A program made the translations under genes and the position numbers. Shown piece after piece: positions 47,101-56,137 of a stretch of 64,000 nucleotides of DNA. The stretch is from Cytophagales bacterium (GTDB lineage: Bacteria; Bacteroidota; Bacteroidia; Cytophagales; Flammeovirgaceae): NCBI GenBank assembly GCA_025056215.1, contig JANWWC010000001.1:434001-498000 (forward strand), in the 5' to 3' direction. Within the stretch, counting starts at the first letter, position 1, and each line of letters starts with the position of its first letter. Below the pieces are notes generated by a model, which saw only the letters and a list, made by a program, of their open reading frames with translations, was not told the origin of the DNA and searched no databases.

Positions 47101-48562
47101 ACTCATTTTCGACCTCAAACAAGTAAACCCTAAGGCACTTGTCTCAGTAAAATTAGTTTCAAGCACTGGAGTAGGAACAATCGCTGTTGGTGTTGCTAAA
47201 GCCTATGCAGATAAAATCATCATTTCAGGTTCGGAAGGAGGAACAGGAGCTGCCCAGCTTAACTCTATTAAATTTGCAGGAAATCCTTGGGAATTAGGAT
47301 TAGCTGAAGCCCACAACGCTCTTAAAGTAAATCACCTGCGAGATTCTGTAGAACTCCAAACTGACGGTGGGCTAAAAACAGGATTAGATGTAATCAAAGC
47401 GGCTATTTTAGGCGCTGAATCTTTCGGATTCGGAACAGCTATTCTCACTGCTGTTGGCTGCAAAATCTTAAGGGTGTGCCATTTGAACAAATGTTCTGTG
47501 GGTATTGCTACACAAGACGAGCAACTACGCGCTCACTATAAGGGTACAGTGCAAGGAATTATTTATTACTTGCGCTCTGTTGCTCAAGAAGTACGCGAAA
47601 TTTTGGCATACTTGGGCTATCGCTCTCTAAACGATATCATTGGAAAAACAGAACTTTTAAAAGTAGTAAACGACGAATTTGCCCAAAAATTTGATTTTAG
47701 TAGCGTACTGATGAACGAGCCAGGTGTACAACGCAAAATAAAACTTCGCAACGAACCATTTGACAAAAATGAATTTGAAAAAGGAGTTCTAGAAGAGGTT
47801 TTGCCTACTATTAAAAATCCTAAATACCCCATTGTTGTGCATAGAGAAATTAAAAATGTGAATCGCAGTTTTGGAGCACTTATCTCTGGCACAATTGCTG
47901 AGTATTACGGAGATGAGGGACTTCCTAAGGAAACTATTACAATTAATTTAAAAGGATATGCAGGACAATCCTTCGGAGCTTTCCTATCGAATGGAATGTA
48001 TCTTCACTTAGAAGGAACCGCTAACGACTACGTAGGCAAAGGCATGCGAGGCGGACAAATCGTGATTGTTCCTCAAAATTTAGAGAAGCATTTAAGTTTA
48101 GCTGGAAACACTTGCTTATATGGCGCTACAGGCGGAAAACTTTTCGTGGCAGGAAGCGTCGGAGAGCGCTTTGCAGTGAGAAACTCAGGTGCATTAGCCG
48201 TTGTAGAAGGTACAGGAGACCACCCTTGCGAATATATGACAGGAGGGACAGTAGTGGTCTTAGGAGAAACAGGCTATAACTTTGGTGCCGGCATGACAGG
48301 AGGAGTAGCCTTTGTGTACGACAAAAAAGGAAACTTTACTGATAAAATGAACCCAGAACTCATCAAAGTAGAACGCATCGATACTGATGAAGGTGATGAA
48401 GGACGAAACTATTTAAAGAAAATTTTGCGAAGCTATCATTTCCGAACTCAAAGCAAGATCGCTAAACATATTTTGGATAATTTCCGAGATGAACTGCGCT
48501 TCTTTTGGTTAGTTACATCTAAAGATATGAAAGCACCTCTCAACCCTAATGAAGGTAATTAA
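44120..48562 (+). CDS. gltB: Glutamate synthase (NADPH) large subunit
   Basis: GltB moves the amide nitrogen of glutamine to 2-oxoglutarate, giving two glutamates. The 1480-residue protein starts at ATG 44120: the invariant CGFGL follows an 11-residue propeptide, so C12 becomes the N-terminal nucleophile of the amidotransferase domain. Then come the central domain, the FMN-synthase domain with GEGGEDKARFG, GGQLPGFKVT and GSEGGTGAAQ, the 3Fe-4S motif CKILRVCHLNKCSVGIATQ, and the C-terminal GxGxG beta-helix domain. The frame stays open through the leader back into birA, but that part is not family sequence. gltD follows by 26 nt. Confidence 0.97.
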   Translation: MRELLTSFRDNCGFGLIANVNNTPSRQMTLDAIQALSRMIHRGAIAADGKSGDGAGFLFSMPKKFIKKIALQANVELPQQYAVAMMFMTHQEQKQLFVEACEKNDLKVLFFRDVPTDKNALGKLAIESMPMIVQAVVAPASLMAGKRFMPLVYLTRKDAENAIRNTEKGKDFYVCSFSDTVISYKGLVMPQYVKEFYLDLQDEDFETGFALFHQRFSTNTLPKWALAQPFRTLAHNGEINSIQANRLNFQINCESLTSQVFTPEEIERLFPILDKGTSDSGSVDNVFEFLMMNGVDFFKAIRSLIPAPWQNIPQLDSKLRAFYEFTSCSFEAWDGPAAISFTNGRYLACVLDRNGLRPAKYVITKDNRVLISSEYGCLEFQDEEILEQGKLQSGQMIAIDTKYGKILKNEDINEYLSNSQPYSKWLNENLTYLIEQADENFIEFDDYYYDNLVEMQRYHNYTNEVVEQIIQPMIESGKEETGSMGDDTPMAAFSKVQRNFTDFFRQKFAQVTNPPIDPLRERMVMSTSVMIGQRSDILCEKPSNAKMIKAMSPILSKEELDVILAYGTSSKAMFDKDFKSQVFYTGFTQNLRESLYELGAKVEKSVLENGVHIVILDDRCLDKNTLLIPMPMAIGFLNTYLMRKKIRSKVSIVAITGEVYDSHSACVMMAYGAIALYPYLLYATGVQITDRLSGGKAPAKKKKAALKKIQKALNAGMLKNMSKMGICTMESYQNAALFDIIGLHQQIIDECFPASIGLIPGLTYEDIEFRLRKYHKEAFKLQVIKKMYPLEVGSFYKYMDNGEYHDFSPDVAKQITKVARTLNPADYQVLKERINNRGLRFIRDFFELNPDRAPIHIDEVEPIESITKRFTSAAMSLGSISPEAHEAIAEAMNSIGAMSNSGEGGEDKARFGTIKNSRIKQVASGRFGVTPAYLRSADEIQIKIAQGAKPGEGGQLPGFKVTPLIASLRCTIPGVTLISPPPHHDIYSIEDLAQLIFDLKQVNPKALVSVKLVSSTGVGTIAVGVAKAYADKIIISGSEGGTGAAQLNSIKFAGNPWELGLAEAHNALKVNHLRDSVELQTDGGLKTGLDVIKAAILGAESFGFGTAILTAVGCKILRVCHLNKCSVGIATQDEQLRAHYKGTVQGIIYYLRSVAQEVREILAYLGYRSLNDIIGKTELLKVVNDEFAQKFDFSSVLMNEPGVQRKIKLRNEPFDKNEFEKGVLEEVLPTIKNPKYPIVVHREIKNVNRSFGALISGTIAEYYGDEGLPKETITINLKGYAGQSFGAFLSNGMYLHLEGTANDYVGKGMRGGQIVIVPQNLEKHLSLAGNTCLYGATGGKLFVAGSVGERFAVRNSGALAVVEGTGDHPCEYMTGGTVVVLGETGYNFGAGMTGGVAFVYDKKGNFTDKMNPELIKVERIDTDEGDEGRNYLKKILRSYHFRTQSKIAKHILDNFRDELRFFWLVTSKDMKAPLNPNEGN

Positions 48563-48588
48563 TTTATCAACACAAAAAAATAAGAGCA

Positions 48589-49983
48589 ATGTACGAGTTT
48601 ACCAAAATCGAAAGATTAGACCCGACTGTTCGACCTACTAACGAACGAATCGAAAATTTTAAAGAAATTTACGAAATATATACCCCTGAAGAAGCAAGTG
48701 CACAAGCAAGTCGGTGTATTCAATGTGGGAATCCGTATTGCAGTTCTTTAGGATGTCCGCTCAGCAATAATATTCCGCAATGGCTCAAATTTATCGCTGA
48801 TAAAGATTTAAATTTAGCTTTCAACATTTCTAATGAAACATCTCCTTTCCCAGAAATTTTAGGAAGAATCTGTCCACAAGACCGCTTATGCGAAGGCGCC
48901 TGTACTCTTAACGAGGGTTACGGAGCTATTACTATCGGAGCTATAGAAGTTTCCATTACTGAAAATGGATTTAAAAAAGGACTTAGACCACAATTTGCCG
49001 AAAAAATGACAGGCAAAAAAGTAGCTATTATTGGTTCAGGACCTGCAGGACTCTCTGCTGCCACTTTCTTACTGCGGGCAGGCATCAAACCTGTTGTATA
49101 CGAAAGAGCCGACGAAGCTGGAGGGTTGCTTATTTACGGTATTCCAGAATTTAAACTAGAAAAAGAAGCTGTTCATCGAAGAATTCAGTTTCTTTTAGAG
49201 GCGGGTATGGAGCTTCACCTCAATACAGAAGTGGGAAAAGATATTTCATTTGAAGAAATCTACGCCAAACATGACGCTGTATTTATCGGAATCGGTGCTA
49301 CAGAAGGAAAAGTACTTGATTATCAGGGATATAATACCGATAATATTTATATGGCTGTTCCTTTCCTAACCAATATTCAGAAAAAACTTCTTGAAATGCC
49401 GTACGACAAAAAATACAACGTAAAAGATAAGCGCGTTATGGTGATTGGTGGGGGAGATACAGCAATGGATTGCGTACGTACCTCTATTCGCGAAGGAGCT
49501 TCTTCTGTTCGTTGTGTGTATCGCCGCGATGAAGCAAATATGCCCGGCAGCAGAAAGGAAGTCAAAAATGCTAAAGAAGAAGGGGTAGAATTTATTTTCA
49601 TGACTTCACCTAATCGTTTTTTGGCAGATAAAAATGGCAAAGTATATGGAATGGAATTCAAAAAAATGGAACTTCGTATGCCAACTGAGGGAAATGGTCG
49701 CGCCGATATTATTGAAATTCCTAATTCTGAGCACGTGATAGAAGCTGATGTTATTATCTTAGCACTCGGATTTAATAACGCAAAACTAGCTTTTTTGAGA
49801 GAAAACGGCATTGAAACAAACAAATTTGGAGCTATTATTGTAGATGAAAAATACAGAACTACCAAACCTCGTGTATATGCGGGAGGAGATGGTGTTCGTG
49901 GCGCTGATTTGGTGGTCAATGCGGCTCTCGACGGACGACAAGCTGCCTTAACAATTATTGAAGATTTACTTTTAAATAAGTGA
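48589..49983 (+). CDS. gltD: Glutamate synthase small subunit
   Basis: GltD supplies electrons from NADPH to GltB. The 464-residue protein has the N-terminal iron-sulfur region with two cysteine clusters (CIQCGNPYCSSLGCPLSN and CPQDRLCEGACTLN), the FAD site IIGSGPAGLSAA, the NADPH site VIGGGDTAMDC and the C-terminal FAD motif VYAGGDGVRGADLVV. Length is standard. It lies directly after gltB on one transcript. Confidence 0.97.
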   Translation: MYEFTKIERLDPTVRPTNERIENFKEIYEIYTPEEASAQASRCIQCGNPYCSSLGCPLSNNIPQWLKFIADKDLNLAFNISNETSPFPEILGRICPQDRLCEGACTLNEGYGAITIGAIEVSITENGFKKGLRPQFAEKMTGKKVAIIGSGPAGLSAATFLLRAGIKPVVYERADEAGGLLIYGIPEFKLEKEAVHRRIQFLLEAGMELHLNTEVGKDISFEEIYAKHDAVFIGIGATEGKVLDYQGYNTDNIYMAVPFLTNIQKKLLEMPYDKKYNVKDKRVMVIGGGDTAMDCVRTSIREGASSVRCVYRRDEANMPGSRKEVKNAKEEGVEFIFMTSPNRFLADKNGKVYGMEFKKMELRMPTEGNGRADIIEIPNSEHVIEADVIILALGFNNAKLAFLRENGIETNKFGAIIVDEKYRTTKPRVYAGGDGVRGADLVVNAALDGRQAALTIIEDLLLNK

Positions 49984-50040
49984 ATCTGTTACCACATTAC
50001 TCGCCAGGGCACATTGTTTCGATGCACTTTTTTCAAAACT

Positions 50041-50066
50041 AAAAGAGACTAACAATGTTAGTCTCT
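50041..50066 (-). terminator. Terminator between convergent gltD and rpmF
   Basis: Perfect 10-bp arms AGAGACTAAC (50044-50053) and GTTAGTCTCT (50057-50066) with a 3-nt loop. On the minus strand it continues TTTAGTTTTG, a fair U-tract for rpmF; on the plus strand the tail is poor, but the stem may still stop gltD transcripts. Confidence 0.6.
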
Positions 50067-50091
50067 GCAAAACATCGTAGAGTCTAAGCAA

Positions 50092-50301
50092 TTAATTTTC
50101 TGAAGCATCTGCTTCCGCAGGCGTATTATCGATTACAACCCTGCCATTGTAGTACATTTTACCTTCTACCCAATAAGCGCGGTGGCGCTGATGCACTTCG
50201 GAGGTAGTTTGACAAACAGAAAGCTGTACAGGCTTCAATTTGATTTGACTGCGCCGCAAAGCTGTACGAGTTTTCGAAAACTTTCGCTTAGGATTTGGCA
50301 T
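50092..50301 (-). CDS. rpmF: 50S ribosomal protein L32
   Basis: The 69-residue basic protein starts MPNPKRKFSKTRTALRRS and contains LSVCQTTSEVHQRHRAYWVEGK, the Bacteroidota L32 pattern. Only one cysteine remains where zinc-binding forms have four, so this is the zinc-independent (C-minus) type. It follows yceD by 28 nt, the conserved yceD-rpmF arrangement of most bacteria. Confidence 0.95.
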   Translation of the reverse strand: MPNPKRKFSKTRTALRRSQIKLKPVQLSVCQTTSEVHQRHRAYWVEGKMYYNGRVVIDNTPAEADASEN

Positions 50302-50329
50302 TTTTCAACAAATTTAAAAATTACAAACA

Positions 50330-50857
50330 TCAATTTAAATTCAATTTTTTAAGAAGATTCCATCGAGGATCTATTCTTTCTTCAGAGTCTTCTATTGTTG
50401 ATGCATCAGTTTGATAGAAAAAGAAGGTATCGCTTTCTTGCTGATGTTGTCTAAAACGAGGATGTAACTTCTTAATAGGCAAACTTGTACAAATGATATC
50501 GTACACAATTTGATCGAAAACCAGCTCAGTTTGATCGAAAGGAATAATGTACATATCTTCCGTAACTTCTTCCCAACTATTTCCGAACTTGAAAACAATT
50601 TGGTGTTGCTGGTCAAAAGGTTCTTCGAACATATCCAAACTTCTATCGCACACAAGCGTAAGAGTTCCTTCCAAAGAAATAGTAGCCGTAATGCTAAAAG
50701 ATGTTTTGTTAACTTTTATGGATAAAGATAGACAACAATCTTCAATCATGTCGTTTTGATACTTATCCAATAACGATTTATTGATTTGGTAAGCGTACTC
50801 GTATTTCCCGTTTTCCAAGCCTCCAATTTCTAACGATATGAGCTTGATATTTTCCAT
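50330..50857 (-). CDS. yceD: YceD family (DUF177) protein
   Basis: The 175-residue acidic protein is the usual upstream partner of rpmF and is linked to 23S rRNA processing in plants and bacteria. It shows [13 protein letters not shown] in the middle, the D-x-x-x-Y-D segment [15 protein letters not shown], and the terminal [13 protein letters not shown]. Zinc-type cysteine pairs are absent. It shares its upstream region with the divergent yidD gene. Confidence 0.85.
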   Translation of the reverse strand: MENIKLISLEIGGLENGKYEYAYQINKSLLDKYQNDMIEDCCLSLSIKVNKTSFSITATISLEGTLTLVCDRSLDMFEEPFDQQHQIVFKFGNSWEEVTEDMYIIPFDQTELVFDQIVYDIICTSLPIKKLHPRFRQHQQESDTFFFYQTDASTIEDSEERIDPRWNLLKKLNLN

Positions 50858-50874
50858 TTTTATAAAAAGTTTTG

Positions 50875-50905
50875 CAAACTTAAGAAAACGTTTATATCAT
50901 TCCAA
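50875..50905 (-). promoter_or_regulatory. Probable yceD-rpmF promoter
   Basis: On the minus strand TAAGTTTG (complement of 50875-50882) is an exact -7 match; 20 nt upstream lies TTGG (complement of 50902-50905), a near match to TTTG. The start codon of yceD is 17 nt downstream. Confidence 0.45.
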
Positions 50906-50920
50906 TTAAATCAAAAGAAA

Positions 50921-51136
50921 ATGTTGCTCTCCAAAATAGTGATATTATTAGTTCGCTTTTACCAACTCGGAATTTCGCCTTACCTCTTTGCATCTTGTCG
51001 TTATGTTCCTACGTGTTCAGCTTATATGATCGAGGCGGTTCAAAAATATGGCGCATGGAAAGGAATGTGGTTAGGTTTCAAACGAATATGCCGTTGCCAT
51101 CCTTGGGGCAACCACGGTTACGACCCTGTTCCTTAG
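50921..51136 (+). CDS. yidD: Membrane protein insertion efficiency factor YidD
   Basis: The 71-residue protein has an amphipathic N-terminus and the invariant YidD core: [25 protein letters not shown], and the C-terminal [15 protein letters not shown]. It helps YidC insert proteins in the inner membrane. It usually lies between rnpA and yidC; here neither is present. Its stop overlaps that of the convergent TPR gene by 4 nt. Confidence 0.95.
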   Translation: MLLSKIVILLVRFYQLGISPYLFASCRYVPTCSAYMIEAVQKYGAWKGMWLGFKRICRCHPWGNHGYDPVP

Positions 51137-52467
51137 AATCCACTCATGAGTTCATCAGTTTTATTATTAGCAGCTGCGCTCTCCATTTCTTCTAATTCGA
51201 TTTCAGCAATTGCTTTCATAGCACCATGCATAGCTTTATGGAAGTGTTCTTTTGCTTTAGCGAATTCTTTCATTTCTTTATAGGTAATTCCTAACATAAA
51301 ATGAAACTGCGCCTTCTGATCAGGGCTTAAAGTGTGATGAAACTGTTCTAGTGCTTCAAATGCTTGTACTGCTTTGGAGAGTTCTTTTTTTCTGTGCAAG
51401 GCAATTCCTTCAGCGAACAAAATATGAAAATTTTTCTCATCGTGGCGCACTGCATCTTCTGCCAATGCGATCACGTCATCGTACATTCCATTGTCTAAAA
51501 GCAACCTAATCAGATTTGTGTGAATACTTTCGAGAACTTTAGGATCTTTCTCTAAGGAAGCAGCCTTTTTATAGTAATTAATAGCTACTGTTTGATTTGT
51601 TCGGCGTTGCGCTAAGTTGGCTTGTAATATATAGGCACGCGTATATTCTGGGTTCATTTGTAAAGCAATATCTAAAAGTTGTTTGGCTTCGTCTAAGTCT
51701 CCCATCAACATGTAGCTTTGCGCCGCCATCGTATAGTACTCAGGGCTTAATTTTGCAATGATGGGTTTATAAACTCCAAAATTAGCGTGCTTAAAAGCTT
51801 CGTGGGCTTTATCGTACTCTTTTAATTTATTATGAGCAAAGCCTAGTTCAAAGTAGTACTTAGCAATTACTTTAGGTTCTTTAGAAGGTAACAAAGCAAT
51901 AGCTTTCGTTAAAATAGCCTTCGCATCGTGGTATCGTTTTAGCTTGTTATAAACTAGTCCTTCGTAGTACAAAACCTGAAGATTTTCAGGATCTAACTGT
52001 TTAGCATCTTGCACATATTTAAGTGCTATATCGTATTTTTCTTTTTGAATTGCTAAATTTGCATCTTGTAACTTGTATTGAAGCTTTTTAGCAGGATCTG
52101 AGTCATATTTAAAAGCAAGGTCATAGCTTTCGAGTTCTTTGTTAAACAAATCCTTTTCATGATAGCATTTAGCAAGCATAGTATAGGCTTGCACATGCTC
52201 AGGCTTAATAGTAGTCACTCGTGTAAAGGAATTAATTGCATTATCATAGTCTTTTAGGCTAAAATAACACATGCCTTTCATGAAATGACAACGAATATCA
52301 TCAGGAGCAATTTTGAGAGCACGATCATACTCATCAATAGCGCGAATTAGGTCATTTGATTTTCTTAATTGTTCAGCATTAGCAAATATTTGAGAAACAT
52401 CCTGTTGAGCGTTTACAGAAAAAGAAAACAACAGGCCCATCAAAGCAAGAAAACTGCGCATCTCCAT
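51133..52467 (-). CDS. Secreted TPR-repeat protein
   Basis: The product has a signal peptide ([22 protein letters not shown]), then about eleven TPR units through to the C-terminus (for example [42 protein letters not shown]). It is therefore a periplasmic or surface scaffold. I do not know its partner. ATG 52467 is chosen; ATG 52461 would also give a good signal peptide, and the frame reaches a TTG at 52482. An inverted repeat at 52483-52505 lies just upstream. The LuxR-type regulator gene is 78 nt upstream on the same strand. Confidence 0.75.
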   Translation of the reverse strand: MEMRSFLALMGLLFSFSVNAQQDVSQIFANAEQLRKSNDLIRAIDEYDRALKIAPDDIRCHFMKGMCYFSLKDYDNAINSFTRVTTIKPEHVQAYTMLAKCYHEKDLFNKELESYDLAFKYDSDPAKKLQYKLQDANLAIQKEKYDIALKYVQDAKQLDPENLQVLYYEGLVYNKLKRYHDAKAILTKAIALLPSKEPKVIAKYYFELGFAHNKLKEYDKAHEAFKHANFGVYKPIIAKLSPEYYTMAAQSYMLMGDLDEAKQLLDIALQMNPEYTRAYILQANLAQRRTNQTVAINYYKKAASLEKDPKVLESIHTNLIRLLLDNGMYDDVIALAEDAVRHDEKNFHILFAEGIALHRKKELSKAVQAFEALEQFHHTLSPDQKAQFHFMLGITYKEMKEFAKAKEHFHKAMHGAMKAIAEIELEEMESAAANNKTDELMSGF

Positions 52468-52482
52468 TTTAAACACATTCAA

Positions 52483-52505
52483 AACGTTATTATTATTATA
52501 ACGTT
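52483..52505. repeat. Inverted repeat upstream of the TPR gene
   Basis: AACGTTAT (52483-52490) and ATAACGTT (52498-52505) form perfect 8-bp arms around TATTATT, 15 nt before the TPR gene start. It could be an operator, an RNA hairpin in the leader, or a weak terminator of the regulator gene upstream; the tail TTTTG is poor. Confidence 0.4.
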
Positions 52506-52544
52506 AATTTAAGGAATGGAGATATGTTTTTAAAAAAATTTTTT

Positions 52545-53219
52545 TTAGTCTAACAATCGATTTTCATGAGCGAAAGTAATTAAATCGGCTGTATTTCGCA
52601 GTTTTAATTTTTTATAAATATTTTTTCGATGTGTTTCAACAGTAGGCACGCGAATATCTAGTTCGTTAGCTATATCGACGTTGCGGTATCCTTGCGCAAT
52701 GAGCTTGATAATTTGTTTTTCTCGTTTAGAAATACTGCTGAGAATTTCTTGATTGACAAGCCCTCTAAACTGCTTATCAGTTTCAATAAAATGCGTAATA
52801 TCGGTGAGTACAACTACAGCGCGGCGAATCCTATCCTGATTTTTTTCATACCCTATGGCTGAAATAGTAAAATAGTGGTATATTTTTCGAGATTCTCGCA
52901 GTCGAACAGCAGAAACCCAAAAATCTCCTCGATTTTCTCGAAAAAACGCAAGAATATCATCTAACAAATGTTGATCTTCTGGATGAATGAGATGTTCTAA
53001 AAGTTTGTGTTGTTTTTTTTCAATTTCATCCGTTTCATAACCTAACGTTTTTAATGCATTGTAATTCCCGAAAGCATCTCCACTCTCGATATCCAACGTG
53101 TAAACAATTGCTGGCAAATAGTGAGCATCCCCTGATAGTTGTAGTAATCCTTCCAATTCTTCTAATACAGCACGCAGAGCGTTTGCTGTGTTTTGAATGG
53201 CTTTTTTATCCAATTTCAT
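52545..53219 (-). CDS. PAS-LuxR transcriptional regulator
   Basis: The 224-residue protein has a PAS sensory domain (about 30-150; YTLDIESGDAFGNYNALKTLGYE, HPEDQHLLDDILAFF) and a C-terminal LuxR/GerE helix-turn-helix (about 160-224: ISKREKQIIKLIAQGYRNVDIANEL, VPTVETHRKNIYKKLKLRN). There is no receiver domain, so it reads a ligand or redox signal directly. Residues that would bind flavin or haem cannot be assigned by eye. The 332-nt gap upstream (53220-53551) is very AT-rich; a weak stem-loop at about 53490-53516 may end the DUF2339 transcript and nothing else is seen there. Confidence 0.85.
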   Translation of the reverse strand: MKLDKKAIQNTANALRAVLEELEGLLQLSGDAHYLPAIVYTLDIESGDAFGNYNALKTLGYETDEIEKKQHKLLEHLIHPEDQHLLDDILAFFRENRGDFWVSAVRLRESRKIYHYFTISAIGYEKNQDRIRRAVVVLTDITHFIETDKQFRGLVNQEILSSISKREKQIIKLIAQGYRNVDIANELDIRVPTVETHRKNIYKKLKLRNTADLITFAHENRLLD

Positions 53220-53489
53220 CGAGTCAAAAAATTATACAAGTATTACAAAGTCTAAAAATAATCAAGCAATTGGATATAGCAAAGGTCTATTTTTCAGACG
53301 CAAAAACTAGAAAAAATACAAAAATAAGTCTTTTTATAGTTGTTTATAGGTAATCAAAAGCATATATTTTAAAAAAATCATGTTTTTTTGTTGTGTATCT
53401 TAAAAAAATTTTTGGCAGTCTAAAAAATAATTTTAATAAAATCAATTGATAATCAACGTTTTAAAAGGATTGTTAATAAAATAAAATGA

Positions 53490-53516
53490 ATGCAAATTTT
53501 TCTTAATTTGGTGCAT
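53490..53516 (-). terminator. Weak stem-loop past the DUF2339 gene
   Basis: On the minus strand ATGC plus AAATT pair with AATTT plus GCAT, with a 3-nt bulge, followed by TCATTTTATTTTATT. It lies 36 nt after the DUF2339 stop. A-T rich and imperfect. Confidence 0.35.
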
Positions 53517-53551
53517 CTTAATAATATTTAATCAATAAACAGTTTTTTCCA

Positions 53552-56086
53552 TCAAATCTTTTTTTGAGAGTCATTGCTTTTTTTAACTTTTTCGTTCCAC
53601 CACTTTTTAATTAAATCTTCTTTCTGAAGTACAGAAATCTGAGAATCTTTATCAGCCACAATTTTGCCTTCTGATACCCAAGTTCTTAGTTGGGCATACA
53701 TACGGGCCACAAACATAAGCAAAAGTCCTACAAAAAGAAAAGAAAGAATCTGAGTAATTACATTCAATCGAACAAAATCGTGCAATAAAAACTTCAAAAG
53801 CGTTAAACCGAACAACACCAATGCAATTACACGAATTTCTTTGATTTTATACTTCATTCCTATCCCGACAAACACAAAAGCAATTAAACACCACAATACA
53901 GTAACTCCCACTAGGCGAGTTTGTTCTATAAGTACATGATGATGCGAATCCCAGCCCTTCGCTACAAGAATCACAAAAGTGTTTTCTAACTCAACCGTAG
54001 CATGTATGACTATCATACCACACATTACCCATAATACAAAAGAATATCCTGCTCTATACTCTGGAGAATTAATAATATCTTTCATCAACAAAATCAATGT
54101 AACAAACGACAACAAAACATTGATATAGTGCACGGCAAATGGCATAAAACTGCATTTCTGCTCTAAGTACAGGTTTCGAAGATAGTAGGTCTGGGGCAAT
54201 CCATACAATAAGTAGGATAACACCGCAAGAGACATCAGCAAACCGATCGAAAAACGAAAATAATTCAGTTGAGGATTGCGGTGGACAATCAAGCGAAAAA
54301 ACAATAAATACAGCATATTATAATTTCCAATCCATAGCGAACGAACCGCCGAAAATCCAAAAAAAGAAACATCATGAAAAAGTAGCTCAAATAATCCTGC
54401 TAAATAACATAAAGTTGCTATACAACTTTCTAAAAGATGTTGATAGGATACAGCAGGAAAAAAACCTACGCGTTCTAAAGGGGTACAATAACGCAACATG
54501 CGAGAGATTTGCCAACACCCAAATGCTACTACCCAAGTTGCGAAAAATGCTGGGTTGAAAATGAAATAAGGAAAAGATGTTTCATAGACTGTTTTCCAAA
54601 TCCATGCGAGATGAATTCCAATCAAAACCACAAGTATTTGAGAACATGCGCCAAACACATACAATCTTGTTCTTATAAAAAACCATACTAACAAGACAGA
54701 TTCTACAACCCAAAAAATATTTTGCCAAACAGTTTCTAAGAGTTTTGCAGATGCCCATGTAACCAATAAAATAGCCCACCAAATAAAATGATTAGTAATG
54801 CGAGACCACTTCTCTATTCCAAAAAGAATGAATGCATACACAACCAAAAGCGTTGCAAAACCTGCTATATACCAACCTCCATTCACATGCAGGTACTTCA
54901 AACCATACAACTCCCAAACAATGCTAGCGCTAAGAATTGCGTTATTCATTATCTGAAAAGGAGAAAAATACTTAGGATTTTTTAAGGTATAAGCAACATT
55001 CCCCACAAAAAAAATGAGTGAAAAAAATCCATTTACTACTGATAGTAATAAAGCATTTTCATATACGGACATATCGTTAGACACCCAAAAACTAAAAATA
55101 TCAATTTGCCATATTAGAAACGCAGCGATAATCACGTATCTCCAATTTTCAAGATAACTAATCACTATAAACAATATAGAAATAGTCGCTAAATAAGCAT
55201 AAAAAGGTATATCAGGCATTGCCCAACCATAAATCAAGTAAGGAGCTACATACCCACCTATCATACTCAAAAAAATGAGCAAATGACGATTGTAAAGCGA
55301 TGCCGCTACTCCGTTGATAAAAGCTACTATTAAACAATAACCTACTGCAAAAGGTGCAGACATCATATTATGCTCGTGATAGCTCGTATAAATAGTATGA
55401 TAGAGCAAAATAGTGCCTGCAGTAATTAAAAAAGATGTAAGTATATTTTTCTGCTTAGCCAAATGATGAGCTACTACAAAAATAACCACAGCCACCCCAC
55501 AGCCTACTACAATGCGAACAGGCACAGGAATAAGACCTTGACTTACTGCTAAACGATACGCAATAAATAAGCCTATTACTACGATTATCCCCCCTATCTT
55601 AGCGATTATATTTTCACCAATGTAACGCTCCAAGTCGTGTTTTGTATTAGCAAAATCCTGCAAAGAGATTGTTAAATCTTCTGGAACTTTCCACCATGAT
55701 TCTTCTAAAGAAGGAGCTTTCATTTGCGCAATTTGGGCTTTGATGAGTTCGGGATCCTCGTAAAACTCTTTTACATAAACAGTGTTTCGAATTTTATACT
55801 TATCTGTTACATCGAGATTAGGTGTAGTTCCTTTAGGTTTAGGAGAATACCACTTTTTACTATTAATGTAAGATTGGCTCTCAAACATTTCATCAGATTG
55901 TTGTGATTCGTGCCGATTAGGAATAAGACCACCCATTTCGAGCATTGCACGATAACCTTCGTCGAGTTCAGAAGAATATTCATTGTTATCAGATTTTTTT
56001 AAAAACTTATTTTCGAACTCCTTTATGTATCCTCGCAAACGCTCTAAATCTCGCTTCGTTTTTTCATACTCAGATAAGTGCTCCAC
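53552..56086 (-). CDS. DUF2339 giant polytopic membrane protein
   Basis: The 844-residue protein has an N-terminal soluble coiled-coil region (about 1-150), then some twenty or more hydrophobic helices to about residue 810, with the DUF2339 signature LENWRYVIIAAFL and ENIIAKIGGIIVVIGLFIAYRLAVSQGLIPVPVR at the first helices. Function is unknown. The start appears to be GTG 56086 (VEHLSEYEKTKRDLERLR), since no ATG is in frame nearby. It follows recF on the same strand by 51 nt. Confidence 0.85.
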   Translation of the reverse strand: MEHLSEYEKTKRDLERLRGYIKEFENKFLKKSDNNEYSSELDEGYRAMLEMGGLIPNRHESQQSDEMFESQSYINSKKWYSPKPKGTTPNLDVTDKYKIRNTVYVKEFYEDPELIKAQIAQMKAPSLEESWWKVPEDLTISLQDFANTKHDLERYIGENIIAKIGGIIVVIGLFIAYRLAVSQGLIPVPVRIVVGCGVAVVIFVVAHHLAKQKNILTSFLITAGTILLYHTIYTSYHEHNMMSAPFAVGYCLIVAFINGVAASLYNRHLLIFLSMIGGYVAPYLIYGWAMPDIPFYAYLATISILFIVISYLENWRYVIIAAFLIWQIDIFSFWVSNDMSVYENALLLSVVNGFFSLIFFVGNVAYTLKNPKYFSPFQIMNNAILSASIVWELYGLKYLHVNGGWYIAGFATLLVVYAFILFGIEKWSRITNHFIWWAILLVTWASAKLLETVWQNIFWVVESVLLVWFFIRTRLYVFGACSQILVVLIGIHLAWIWKTVYETSFPYFIFNPAFFATWVVAFGCWQISRMLRYCTPLERVGFFPAVSYQHLLESCIATLCYLAGLFELLFHDVSFFGFSAVRSLWIGNYNMLYLLFFRLIVHRNPQLNYFRFSIGLLMSLAVLSYLLYGLPQTYYLRNLYLEQKCSFMPFAVHYINVLLSFVTLILLMKDIINSPEYRAGYSFVLWVMCGMIVIHATVELENTFVILVAKGWDSHHHVLIEQTRLVGVTVLWCLIAFVFVGIGMKYKIKEIRVIALVLFGLTLLKFLLHDFVRLNVITQILSFLFVGLLLMFVARMYAQLRTWVSEGKIVADKDSQISVLQKEDLIKKWWNEKVKKSNDSQKKI

Positions 56087-56137
56087 GTGCGTTATTTGCT
56101 AATATCTACTCATATAACGAAAAAAAATTAGAAAATT